64,000 nt of DNA, taken from positions 1 to 64,000 of the forward strand of contig NZ_BMFG01000009.1 in assembly GCF_014638005.1 (NCBI RefSeq), given 5' to 3'. Positions within the stretch are counted from its first letter, which is position 1, and every line of letters starts with the position of its first letter. The notes below the pieces were generated by a model. That model did no database searches, was not told the DNA's origin, and saw nothing but the letters and a program-made list of their open reading frames with translations. Positions 47,651 through 55,902 of this stretch are shown here, in pieces. Made by a program: the position numbers and the translations under genes. This stretch comes from Flavobacterium orientale. Its GTDB lineage: Bacteria; Bacteroidota; Bacteroidia; Flavobacteriales; Flavobacteriaceae.

Positions 47651-48211
47651 CTAAGATTTTCGCATTTTTTTGGGTCCATACCACAACCAAAATCCTGTAA
47701 TTGTAAACACCAGCAAAGCAAAACTCATGATTGAAGTATAAATCAATTTAAAAGTTCCTGATTGAAATCCTAAATAATAATCAACAATTGACCCATCATG
47801 AATTTTCTCAACCACATCAGATCGTCTTGTGTCAATTTGAAGTAATTCTCCAGTTGCACCATCTAGTTGCACTTCATAAAAATGAGACTTGAACGTAAAC
47901 TTTACCATTCCTTTTTCAGGTCGAACATCAATTCTATCAATTTCTGATTTTTTTTTATCGTTCAAATAAACTGACAAAAAATTAACTGCATTATTTTGTA
48001 AACTATCCAAAGGAATAAAACTACTCAATTCTGTAGATGTTCCTTTTTTTGTTTCGGGTAAAATCATACTACCGCTGTGTTTTTTTATTCCTAATAAAAA
48101 CCCGGTAATCGCAATTATAAAAAAGAAAACAAACAAAAACGCACCAGTTGTTCTGTGAATTTTTCTAAAAATACGTAGAATTTTTGCTTGACTTTTTCTT
48201 GTTTCTGACAC
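47651..48211 (-). CDS. PepSY-domain membrane protein
   Basis: 186 residues with two membrane helices: IHRTTGAFLFVFFFIIAITG near 20-40 and LIYTSIMSFALLVFTITGFW near 155-175. The periplasmic middle has the PepSY-like motif RPEKGMVKFTFKSHFYEVQL and DGATGELLQID. Small PepSY-TM proteins are often found with iron, heme or metal transport genes. It lies 11 bases after radC and 71 bases before the ATPase, so it is probably in the same transcript. Confidence 0.75.
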   Translation of the reverse strand: MSETRKSQAKILRIFRKIHRTTGAFLFVFFFIIAITGFLLGIKKHSGSMILPETKKGTSTELSSFIPLDSLQNNAVNFLSVYLNDKKKSEIDRIDVRPEKGMVKFTFKSHFYEVQLDGATGELLQIDTRRSDVVEKIHDGSIVDYYLGFQSGTFKLIYTSIMSFALLVFTITGFWLWYGPKKMRKS

Positions 48212-48222
48212 TTTATTGTTTT

Positions 48223-48918
48223 TTACATTACACCTTCATCGGCAAAGCTATAATAACCATTTTCTGTTACAATAATATGGTCAATAACTGACAATTCCAA
48301 TTGTCTTGCTGCTGATTTTAATTTTTGTGTAATTTCTATATCAGGTTCACTTGGTTCCAATCTGCCGGAAGGATGATTGTGTGACAGAATTAATGATGTG
48401 GCATTATTTTCTAAAGCTAACTTTAAAATCAATCGAACATCTACCACAGTTCCTGTAATTCCTCCTTTGCTAAGTTGTTCCTTTTTGATTACTTTATTGG
48501 AATTATTGAGATATAATACCCAAAATTCCTCATGAGGTAGTTCACCTATTAAGGGTTGCATGATTTCAAATATGATTTTACTGGAAGTAATTTTAACTAA
48601 CTGTGTTGCTTCTTCTGATTTTCTTCTTCTGGCTAATTCAACTGCGGCAATAATTGAAATTGCTTTTGCTTCACCAATTCCTTTAAATGTCATCAATTGA
48701 TTGATTGACATTTTTCCTAAAGCATTTAGATTGTTTTGAACTGAAGCTAAGATTCTTTTGCTCAATTCAACTGCACTTTCATTTCTACTTCCCGAGCCTA
48801 TTAATATGGCTAGCAATTCTGCATCGCTTAAAGCAGCTCTTCCTTTTAGTACTAACTTTTCTCTTGGCTTATCGTCTTCTGCCCAATATTTAATTGAGAA
48901 ATTTGTTTTTTCTTCCAT
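48223..48918 (-). CDS. radC: RadC family JAB-domain protein
   Basis: 231 residues. An N-terminal helix-hairpin-helix region (LGKMSINQLMTFKGIGEAKA) is followed by the JAMM metalloprotease-like domain with the metal motif LSHNHPSGRLEPSEPD. Historically linked to DNA repair, though direct activity is uncertain. It is the first gene in the minus-strand run that includes the ABC cluster. The full length (about 225) is typical. Confidence 0.9.
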   Translation of the reverse strand: MEEKTNFSIKYWAEDDKPREKLVLKGRAALSDAELLAILIGSGSRNESAVELSKRILASVQNNLNALGKMSINQLMTFKGIGEAKAISIIAAVELARRRKSEEATQLVKITSSKIIFEIMQPLIGELPHEEFWVLYLNNSNKVIKKEQLSKGGITGTVVDVRLILKLALENNATSLILSHNHPSGRLEPSEPDIEITQKLKSAARQLELSVIDHIIVTENGYYSFADEGVM

Positions 48919-49029
48919 GTTGTTTGGCGTATAAATGTTATTAAAATTTAAAATTAATAATTTTTAGTTTTAGTTTGTAACATTTTTATTATTTTTATTA
49001 CTAATTCAATCAAAATAAAACTTTTTATT

Positions 49030-49767
49030 ATGAAAAAAAATAGTGTAACACTAGTTTGTGTATTTTCATTTTTGCTTGCTTCTGTAGCTTCTCTTGCCCA
49101 AAATGCAGACGAAATTATCAGTAATTACTTCAAAACAATTGGAGGTGCTGAGAAGTTTGAAAAACTAACCGGAACAAAAATGGAAATGAGTGTGAATTAT
49201 CAGGGTATGGAAATTCCTGTAGAAATGGTTCAGCTTAAAGGCGGTAAAATGTATTTGAAAATTAATTTCCAAGGTCAGGAAATTACTCAAATGGCATTTG
49301 ATGGAACAACAGCTTGGTCAACAAATTTTATGACCATGAAAGCTGAAAAAATGGAATCGGAAATGGTTGAAAACATTAAACAAGAAGCTAACGATTATCC
49401 TGATGTTTTGTTAAATTATAAAGCAAAAGGATATACTGCAGACTATCTAGGAAAAGAAACCAAGGAGGGAACGGAATGTTACAAAGTTAAAATCACAAAA
49501 AAACCGCAAACTGTTGATGGTGAAAAAGTGGATAATGTAGTCTTCTATTATTTTGACACAGAAAATAATGTTCCGATTTTAACAGAAACTGAAATTAAAC
49601 AAGGCCCGATGAAAGGACAAATGTCAACAACAACAATGAGTGACTACCAAGAAGTTGACGGGTTGTATTTTCCTTTTACAATGAATCAAATGGGACAAGC
49701 TATGGTGGTGAAGAAAGTTACTTTAAACCCAACAGTTGATCCAAGTGCTTTTAGCTTTAAAGAATAA
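49030..49767 (+). CDS. LolA-like outer membrane lipoprotein-sorting protein
   Basis: 245 residues with a signal peptide (MKKNSVTLVCVFSFLLASVASLAQ). The mature part resembles the LolA/LolB-like fold used in Bacteroidota (ADEIISNYFKTIGGAEKFEK; KMEMSVNYQGMEIPVEMVQL; TECYKVKITKKPQTVDGEKV; VDGLYFPFTMNQMGQAMVVK). It lacks a catalytic motif. Many copies of this family occur beside peptidases. A terminator follows after 14 bases. Confidence 0.75.
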   Translation: MKKNSVTLVCVFSFLLASVASLAQNADEIISNYFKTIGGAEKFEKLTGTKMEMSVNYQGMEIPVEMVQLKGGKMYLKINFQGQEITQMAFDGTTAWSTNFMTMKAEKMESEMVENIKQEANDYPDVLLNYKAKGYTADYLGKETKEGTECYKVKITKKPQTVDGEKVDNVVFYYFDTENNVPILTETEIKQGPMKGQMSTTTMSDYQEVDGLYFPFTMNQMGQAMVVKKVTLNPTVDPSAFSFKE

Positions 49768-49781
49768 AACTAATAACTTTT

Positions 49782-49815
49782 AAAAATCCCCATTATATAA
49801 ATTTTGGGGATTTTT
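49782..49815 (+). terminator. Terminator of the LolA-like gene
   Basis: AAAAATCCCC pairs with GGGGATTTTT across a 14-base loop, then T's. A TTG at 49804 sits inside this hairpin, so it cannot be the start of the next gene. Confidence 0.88.
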
Positions 49816-49833
49816 TTTAAACCAAACTCAACA

Positions 49834-52800
49834 ATGAAAAACTATAACAAATTACTTGTTGCTTTAAGTTTCATTTTTGCTTTTCAAGTTCAAGCACAAG
49901 AGGAAATAATTTTAAAAGGCAAAGAATTATTTGGTGATATCAAAGCCCGTCAGATTGGTCCGGCTATTATGAGCGGGAGAATTTCAGACATAGCAAATCA
50001 CCCCACAAACAACAAAATAATCTACATTGGTGCTGCCGGTGGTGGCGTTTGGAAAAGTTCAGATGGTGGTGCTTCCTTCTCTCCTATTTTTGACAAACAC
50101 ATTCAATCGATTGGTTGTGTTACTATTGACCCTAATAATCCTGACAACACAATTTGGGTTGGAACAGGTGAACCATGGACCCGTAATAGTGTATCTATTG
50201 GAGATGGAATTTATAAATCAACCGATGGTGGTTTGAATTGGACTAACATGGGTTTACCAAAATCAGACCGAATTACATCCATAATTGTTGACCCAAGAAA
50301 TAGTGATGTAGTTTGGGCTGGAGTTCTTGGTGCACTTTGGGGTGATAGTGAAGATCGAGGCATCTATAAAACAACAGATGGCGGAAAAACATGGAATAAA
50401 TCATTTTATGTAGATCAAAAAACAGGTTGTGCAGACTTGGTAATTGACCCCGTTAATCCGGATATTATGTATGCCAGTTTTTGGGAATTCAGAAGAACCG
50501 CATGGTCGTTTAATTCCGGAGGATATAATTCTGCCTTGTACAAAACTATTGATGGCGGTAAAACTTGGAACAAAATTCACAATGGTTTTCCAAAAGGGCA
50601 ATTGGGCAGAATTGCTATTGGAGTAGCTCCATCAAAACCTGAAGTTTTATATGCTGTCTTGGAAACCGAACAAGATAAAGACAAAGGCTTATATCGTTCT
50701 GAAGATTCAGGTGCCAGTTGGAAACATTTAAATAGTGATTTTGAATTGGTTGTTCGTCCGTTTTATTTTTCAAGAATTACAATTGATCCTCGAAATCCGG
50801 ATATTCTATACAAAGGTGGTTTAAGAGGTTCCATTAGTAGAGATGGTGGAAAAACATTTAAACCGCTAGGAAACATGCATGCTGATATTCATGATGTTAC
50901 TGTTGATTTACATGACAGCAATCGAATTTATGTGGCAACCGATGGAGGTTTATACAGAAGTTGGGATTCTGGAAACACACTTGACATTGTAAAAAATCTA
51001 CCCCTTTCACAGTACTATCATTTAAGTTTAGATGATGAAGAACCTTATAACATTTATGGAGGTTTGCAAGACAATGGCTCATGGTATGGCCCAAGTAAAA
51101 GTGACGGCGGCATTGAAGCTCGCGACTGGCATGTTGTGGGTTATGGCGATGGATTTCGTGTTTTAAAACATCCTACCAAAAAAATCATTTACAGTGAAAT
51201 GCAAGGTGCCGAAAACATTTGGCGATATAATTTAGAAACTAAAGAATTAAAAACCATTCAACCGCTTGCCGTAAAAGGCGACCCAAAATTACGTTTCAAC
51301 TGGAATACACCTATTGTTACCGGAATTCACAACCCTGACAGAATTTATGCCGGAAGTCAATTTGTTCATGTTTCTGATTACATGGGACAAACTTGGCGAA
51401 AAATATCAGGCGACTTAACCACTAACGATCCTACAAAAACAAATACAGAAAAATCAGGTGGTCTTTCTGTTGACAATTCCGGAGCCGAAAATCACTGTAC
51501 CATTTTTACCATCGCAGAATCACCCTTAAACAAAGACGTAATTTGGGCCGGAACTGATGATGGCAATGTTCAAATTACAAGAGATAGTGGCAAAACATGG
51601 TCTAATGTAACGGCGAATATTAAAGGATTACCAAAAAACACCTGGTGTTATCACATTGAAGCAAGCGTTTTCAATGAAGGAACTGCATATGCCGTTTTTG
51701 ATGGTCATTCAAAAAATGATTATACTGCTTATGTTTATAAAACTTCTGATTTTGGAAAAACATGGACATCAATTACCACTCCTGAAATAGGAAGTTTTGC
51801 ACGAAATATTCAAGAGGATTATAAAAATCCTAACTTATTATTCTTAGGTACAGAAATAGGATTATACATCACTGTTGATGGCGGTAAAAATTGGTCTAAA
51901 TTTGAAAATAATATGCCTGCTGTGGCGGTGCATTATTTGGATTTACATCCAAAAACAAATGATTTGGTAATGGCTACACATGGTAGAGGAATTATCATAA
52001 TTGATGACATAAGTACACTCAGACAAATCACTCCCGAAATCCTGAAAAAAGAAGTTCATTTTTTTGATAGAAAACCATTTGTGATTGAAGAAGAATCCAG
52101 TTTTGGTGGCACCGCTTCTGAATTGGAGTTTGTTGGACCAAATCCAAATACCTCAGGTCAAATCATCTATTATTTGAAAAAACGAAATACGTTTGGAAAA
52201 ATGGATTTGGAAATTCAGGATACGAATGGAAATAAAATAGTGACACTTCCTGCAGGAAATCAAAAAGGGATTAATATTGTTTCATGGAATTACAACACCA
52301 GAAATCCAAAAATTGCAACTGCAAAAACATTAAGTTTTGGAGGCTTCACTTCTCCAAGAGTTCCGGAAGGTACTTATAAAGCAGTTTTGACAAAAGGAAA
52401 AGAGGTTTACACACATGAATTCAAAGTTGTTAACGACCCAAAAAGTGTAATAACGCCAAGCGAAAGAAAACTTCAAGCTGAAGCTGCAAAAATGCTTTTT
52501 GATAAAAATGAAGAGTTAGCCTATTTCGTTTATGAACTAGACGAGTTAATAGCTCTTAACAAAAAAATAATTGAAAAAGACCCAAAAACAGCAAAAGCAA
52601 ATAACAAGATTGATGCGGAGTTTAATGCTCTAAAAAACACAATGGTTGTGACAACAGGAGATATGTATGTTGGTGCCGCTGAACCACAATTAAGAGAAAA
52701 ATTGAGTACAATTTATGCCTCTGTTGCTCAACAATTTGACGCACCATCGCCTTCTCAAAAAGACAACATTGAAAATGTGATGGATTTATATTCTAAAGCA

Positions 52801-52914
52801 ACAACAAGTTTAAATGCTCTAAAAGGAAAATATAAAACCAAATTAATTGATCAGGGAACTAAACTTGGCATTCCATTTCAATTAAAATCATTTGATGAGT
52901 TTTTGAAAGATTAA
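49834..52914 (+). CDS. Sortilin/BNR-repeat secreted protein (VPS10-like propellers)
   Basis: 1026 residues from the ATG at 49834. The signal peptide is MKNYNKLLVALSFIFAFQVQAQ. The N-terminal 700 residues hold ten Asp-box motifs of the (S/T)xDxGxxW type, such as KSSDGGASF, KSTDGGLNW, KTTDGGKTW, KTIDGGKTW, RSEDSGASW, SRDGGKTF, TRDSGKTW, KTSDFGKTW and TVDGGKNW, arranged as one or two beta propellers. The remainder is a FnIII-like module and helical end. No T9SS tail is seen. Members of this family are annotated as glycosyl hydrolases, but the catalytic evidence is weak. Confidence 0.85.
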   Translation: MKNYNKLLVALSFIFAFQVQAQEEIILKGKELFGDIKARQIGPAIMSGRISDIANHPTNNKIIYIGAAGGGVWKSSDGGASFSPIFDKHIQSIGCVTIDPNNPDNTIWVGTGEPWTRNSVSIGDGIYKSTDGGLNWTNMGLPKSDRITSIIVDPRNSDVVWAGVLGALWGDSEDRGIYKTTDGGKTWNKSFYVDQKTGCADLVIDPVNPDIMYASFWEFRRTAWSFNSGGYNSALYKTIDGGKTWNKIHNGFPKGQLGRIAIGVAPSKPEVLYAVLETEQDKDKGLYRSEDSGASWKHLNSDFELVVRPFYFSRITIDPRNPDILYKGGLRGSISRDGGKTFKPLGNMHADIHDVTVDLHDSNRIYVATDGGLYRSWDSGNTLDIVKNLPLSQYYHLSLDDEEPYNIYGGLQDNGSWYGPSKSDGGIEARDWHVVGYGDGFRVLKHPTKKIIYSEMQGAENIWRYNLETKELKTIQPLAVKGDPKLRFNWNTPIVTGIHNPDRIYAGSQFVHVSDYMGQTWRKISGDLTTNDPTKTNTEKSGGLSVDNSGAENHCTIFTIAESPLNKDVIWAGTDDGNVQITRDSGKTWSNVTANIKGLPKNTWCYHIEASVFNEGTAYAVFDGHSKNDYTAYVYKTSDFGKTWTSITTPEIGSFARNIQEDYKNPNLLFLGTEIGLYITVDGGKNWSKFENNMPAVAVHYLDLHPKTNDLVMATHGRGIIIIDDISTLRQITPEILKKEVHFFDRKPFVIEEESSFGGTASELEFVGPNPNTSGQIIYYLKKRNTFGKMDLEIQDTNGNKIVTLPAGNQKGINIVSWNYNTRNPKIATAKTLSFGGFTSPRVPEGTYKAVLTKGKEVYTHEFKVVNDPKSVITPSERKLQAEAAKMLFDKNEELAYFVYELDELIALNKKIIEKDPKTAKANNKIDAEFNALKNTMVVTTGDMYVGAAEPQLREKLSTIYASVAQQFDAPSPSQKDNIENVMDLYSKATTSLNALKGKYKTKLIDQGTKLGIPFQLKSFDEFLKD

Positions 52915-52931
52915 ATTTTTTACAACGTAAC

Positions 52932-52966
52932 AAAAAATGCTTCTTTAACAAAAGAGGCATTTTTTT
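52932..52966 (+). terminator. Terminator of the BNR protein gene
   Basis: AAAAAATGCTTCT pairs with AGAGGCATTTTTT (one G-T pair) across an 8-base loop and runs into T's, 18 bases after the stop. Confidence 0.88.
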
Positions 52967-53010
52967 TGTACTAAAAATTTTGATTTTGAGTTTATTTTAA
53001 AAACATTTTC

Positions 53011-53583
53011 ATGAAGACACTGCTCTCTTTCTTATTAATTGGAATACTATCTTTCAATTCAACTACTTTTTCTAAAAAATTATCTGACGCCGCTTTGGAA
53101 TTAACAAAAGACAAAGTGACTTATGATCCGTCATATGTGAGCATAAAATATCCAAATGGTGATGTGCCAAAAGACAAAGGTGTTTGCACCGATGTGATTA
53201 TTCGTGCCTACCGGAAATTGGGTGTTGATTTGCAAAAAGAAGTACACGAAGACATGAAAAAAAACTTTTCGCTCTATCCTAAAAAATGGGGATTAAAAAA
53301 AACTGACACTAATATTGACCATCGAAGGGTTCCCAATTTAGAAGTGTTTTTTGAACGAAAAGGAGAAAAACTGACAGTTACTAAAAATGCTTCCGATTAT
53401 AAAACCGGCGATATTGTAACTTGGATGATTGGCGACAAGCTTCCGCATATTGGTATTGTTACACACAAAAAATCAACAGATGGTAAACGCAATTTAATTG
53501 TGCACAATGTGGGTGGCGGACAGGTTTTGGAGGACTGCTTGTTTAGTTATACGATTGTGGGGCATTTTCGGTATGAGAAGTAA
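53011..53583 (+). CDS. DUF1287 protein, NlpC/P60-like
   Basis: 190 residues, secreted (signal MKTLLSFLLIGILSFNSTTF). The cysteine in KDKGVCTDVIIRAYRKLGVD, the His in KLPHIGIVTHKK and the His-Asn in LIVHNVGGGQVLED fit a papain-like catalytic triad. DUF1287 members are thought to process cell-wall peptides or ester bonds; activity is not shown. It lies 44 bases after the terminator above and is convergent with mpl. Confidence 0.85.
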   Translation: MKTLLSFLLIGILSFNSTTFSKKLSDAALELTKDKVTYDPSYVSIKYPNGDVPKDKGVCTDVIIRAYRKLGVDLQKEVHEDMKKNFSLYPKKWGLKKTDTNIDHRRVPNLEVFFERKGEKLTVTKNASDYKTGDIVTWMIGDKLPHIGIVTHKKSTDGKRNLIVHNVGGGQVLEDCLFSYTIVGHFRYEK

Positions 53584-53651
53584 TTAGTCAATGTGGCAAT
53601 TTGCCAATTAAAACTACTGCTAATTCCCTCAATGACTCATTGACATATTCC

Positions 53652-55007
53652 CTAATTGACTAATTGCTTAACCTCCTCAAAATCCAAACCACCATAATTC
53701 CCTGAACTCATCAACAACAAAGCAGAATTATCCAAATTAGTTGAAAATAAAAAATCTTTAAATTCAGTTGGATTCGTATAAATTATCAAATCATTTCGTT
53801 TAAAAGATTGTGCGATTTGGTCATACGTTACTTCTTCCAGTTGTTTGATTTTAACAGCGTCTGGCGAATAAAACACAACGGCAACATCGGCAGCATCTAA
53901 AGCTCCTTCGTATTCTTTCAAGAATTCGGCATTCAAACTGCTATAGGTGTGCAATTCTAAACACGCCACTAATTTTCTATCGGGATATTGATTTTTAACG
54001 GCTTTGGTAGTTGCAGCAACTTTACTGGGTGAATGAGCAAAATCTTTGTAAGCTACTTTTCCTTTTCCTTCGGCAATTTTTTCTAACCTTTTAGAAGCTC
54101 CTTTAAAATTGGCTATTGCCTCATAAAAATCGGCTTCATCCACACCCATATTTTGACATATCCATTTGGCTCCGGCAAGATTATTCAAATTGTGAGCACC
54201 GAACACTTCAATTGGCATTGGTCCTTCGGGAGTATCAAGATAAGTAGTTCCTTTTTCAACGGAATAATTGGGCGTTTGATAAGGTAATCTTCGGATGGTG
54301 TTGGTCGTTTCTTCAGCTACTTTTCTAACGGTTTCATCTTCTTCATTATAGACCAAAATGCCACCTTTTGTAATTTGATTTACAAAAATTTCAAACTGTT
54401 CTACATAATTTTCAAAGGTTGGAAACACATTAATATGATCCCATGCAATGCCGGAAAGTAATGCAATATTGGGTTGGTACAAATGAAATTTCGGTCTTCT
54501 GTCAATTGGAGATGATAAATATTCATCTCCTTCCAAAACGATAAAATCATTTTTTTCGGTGAGATGAACCATCGTATCAAAACCTTCCAGCTGTGCTCCT
54601 ACCATATAATCAACTTCAATGTTATGATAATGCATCACATGTAAAATCATTGAAGTTATTGTCGTTTTCCCATGTGAACCGCCAATCACAACACGGGTTT
54701 TATTTTTTGATTGTTCGTATAAAAATTCAGGATAAGAATAAATTTTCAAGCCCAATTCTTTTGCTTTTAATAATTCCGGATTATCGGCTTTGGCGTGCAT
54801 TCCGAGAATAATTGCCTCTATTTCTGTAGTTATTTTTTCAGGAAACCAACCCATTTCATTAGGCAAAAGTCTAAACTTTTCTAAACGTGATTTGGAAGGT
54901 TCAAAAATAGCATCATCACTTCCGGTAACGTGATAACCTTTGTGGTGTAAGGCAAGTGCTAAATTGTGCATGGCGGCTCCGCCAATGGCGATAAAGTGGG
55001 TTCTCAT
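53652..55007 (-). CDS. mpl: Mpl-type Mur ligase (peptidoglycan recycling)
   Basis: 451 residues. Ligates the tripeptide L-Ala-gamma-D-Glu-meso-DAP to UDP-N-acetylmuramic acid. The N-terminal Rossmann-like domain reads MRTHFIAIGGAAMHNLALAL and HVTGSDDAIFEPSKSRLEKF. The ATP site is VVIGGSHGKTTITSMILHVM, with GDEYLSSPIDRRPKFHLYQP and HNLNNLAGAKWICQNMG. It lacks the long insert of MurC. It begins just after the repetitive spacer at 55008. Confidence 0.88.
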   Translation of the reverse strand: MRTHFIAIGGAAMHNLALALHHKGYHVTGSDDAIFEPSKSRLEKFRLLPNEMGWFPEKITTEIEAIILGMHAKADNPELLKAKELGLKIYSYPEFLYEQSKNKTRVVIGGSHGKTTITSMILHVMHYHNIEVDYMVGAQLEGFDTMVHLTEKNDFIVLEGDEYLSSPIDRRPKFHLYQPNIALLSGIAWDHINVFPTFENYVEQFEIFVNQITKGGILVYNEEDETVRKVAEETTNTIRRLPYQTPNYSVEKGTTYLDTPEGPMPIEVFGAHNLNNLAGAKWICQNMGVDEADFYEAIANFKGASKRLEKIAEGKGKVAYKDFAHSPSKVAATTKAVKNQYPDRKLVACLELHTYSSLNAEFLKEYEGALDAADVAVVFYSPDAVKIKQLEEVTYDQIAQSFKRNDLIIYTNPTEFKDFLFSTNLDNSALLLMSSGNYGGLDFEEVKQLVN

Positions 55008-55010
55008 TTT

Positions 55011-55072
55011 CTGTTGTCGGTTGTCGGTTATCTGTTGTCGGTTAACTGATAACGGACAACAGACAACGGATT
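55011..55072. repeat. Tandem and inverted GTTGTC-type repeat
   Basis: Three copies of a TGTTGTCGGTT-like unit (55011-55045) are followed by a complementary tract with AACTGATAACGGACAACAGACAAC (55044-55068). It can form an imperfect hairpin of about 24 bp with few mismatches. Low-complexity spacers of this text are, from memory, frequent in Bacteroidota genomes. Confidence 0.6.
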
Positions 55073-55073
55073 A

Positions 55074-55760
55074 CTATTTTTCAAATTTATTTTTTAATGC
55101 TTCGGCTTTTTGTGGTTGTTTTAATTTGTTTTTATACAAATCATAGAGCTTTTGAAAGGTATTTTTTGAATTTCCAATTTCGTGAGCAATCATGTAATTT
55201 GCTTCAGCTTTTGTAAAACGTTTGAAATATTCATCAATAAAACCTCTGGCTAAATAACCATCAACTTTTGATAAATTCATTAATTCATCTGCATATTTTT
55301 GAGCTTTGGTTTCGCTTCCGCCAACAATACCCGGCAATTCGATATAAAGCATCACTAAAGCCCAGCGAGAGTCAATGTGTTTTTCATCTAATTTTGCGGC
55401 AGTTAAAAAAGATTTTTCAATTTCATCAATCATTCCTAAAGCTTTGAATTTGTTCGACTCTTTAGCTTTCATTCCCATAGCTCCACCAAACTTATAGTGA
55501 TAATCAGCATTTTTAGGATATTGGATTTTTATTTTTTTATAGTATACAATAGCTTCATCCCAATTTTTTTCCTTCCCGGCTATATCTCCTAGATACTCTA
55601 AAGTTTTTGTGTGATTCGGATTTGATTTAAGTTGGTTTTCAAACAGAATTTTCGCTTCAGGAAACTTCCCTTTATGAAACAATTGCTCTGCTTTTTCAAA
55701 ATCTGAATTAGCCATCGAAGGAATAGAAATTAAAAAAATTATAAAAGAGATCATTTTCAT
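55074..55760 (-). CDS. TPR-repeat secreted protein
   Basis: 228 residues. Signal peptide MKMISFIIFLISIPSMANS, then four or five tetratricopeptide-like units (FEKAEQLFHKGKFPEAKILF; NHTKTLEYLGDIAGKEKNWD; AIVYYKKIKIQYPKNADYHY). TPR proteins make scaffolds for protein contacts. Partners are unknown. It is 66 bases downstream of no obvious promoter and precedes mpl on the same strand. Confidence 0.8.
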   Translation of the reverse strand: MKMISFIIFLISIPSMANSDFEKAEQLFHKGKFPEAKILFENQLKSNPNHTKTLEYLGDIAGKEKNWDEAIVYYKKIKIQYPKNADYHYKFGGAMGMKAKESNKFKALGMIDEIEKSFLTAAKLDEKHIDSRWALVMLYIELPGIVGGSETKAQKYADELMNLSKVDGYLARGFIDEYFKRFTKAEANYMIAHEIGNSKNTFQKLYDLYKNKLKQPQKAEALKNKFEK

Positions 55761-55902
55761 AGTTGGAATTTATTTTCAAAAGTAAGGAAATGTTTTTGTG
55801 TTTCATTTTAGTTGTAAAAATTTTAAGTATTTTAGTAAACAAATTTTTTCCTCAAAATCCAACCTTCTTGACCATTTTATACTCTATTAATAAAAAACCC
55901 GT

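Noticed and set aside
49804-49833. TTG start ten codons upstream for the BNR protein
   Set aside because: It lies inside a terminator hairpin and would spoil the signal peptide; the ATG at 49834 fits better.
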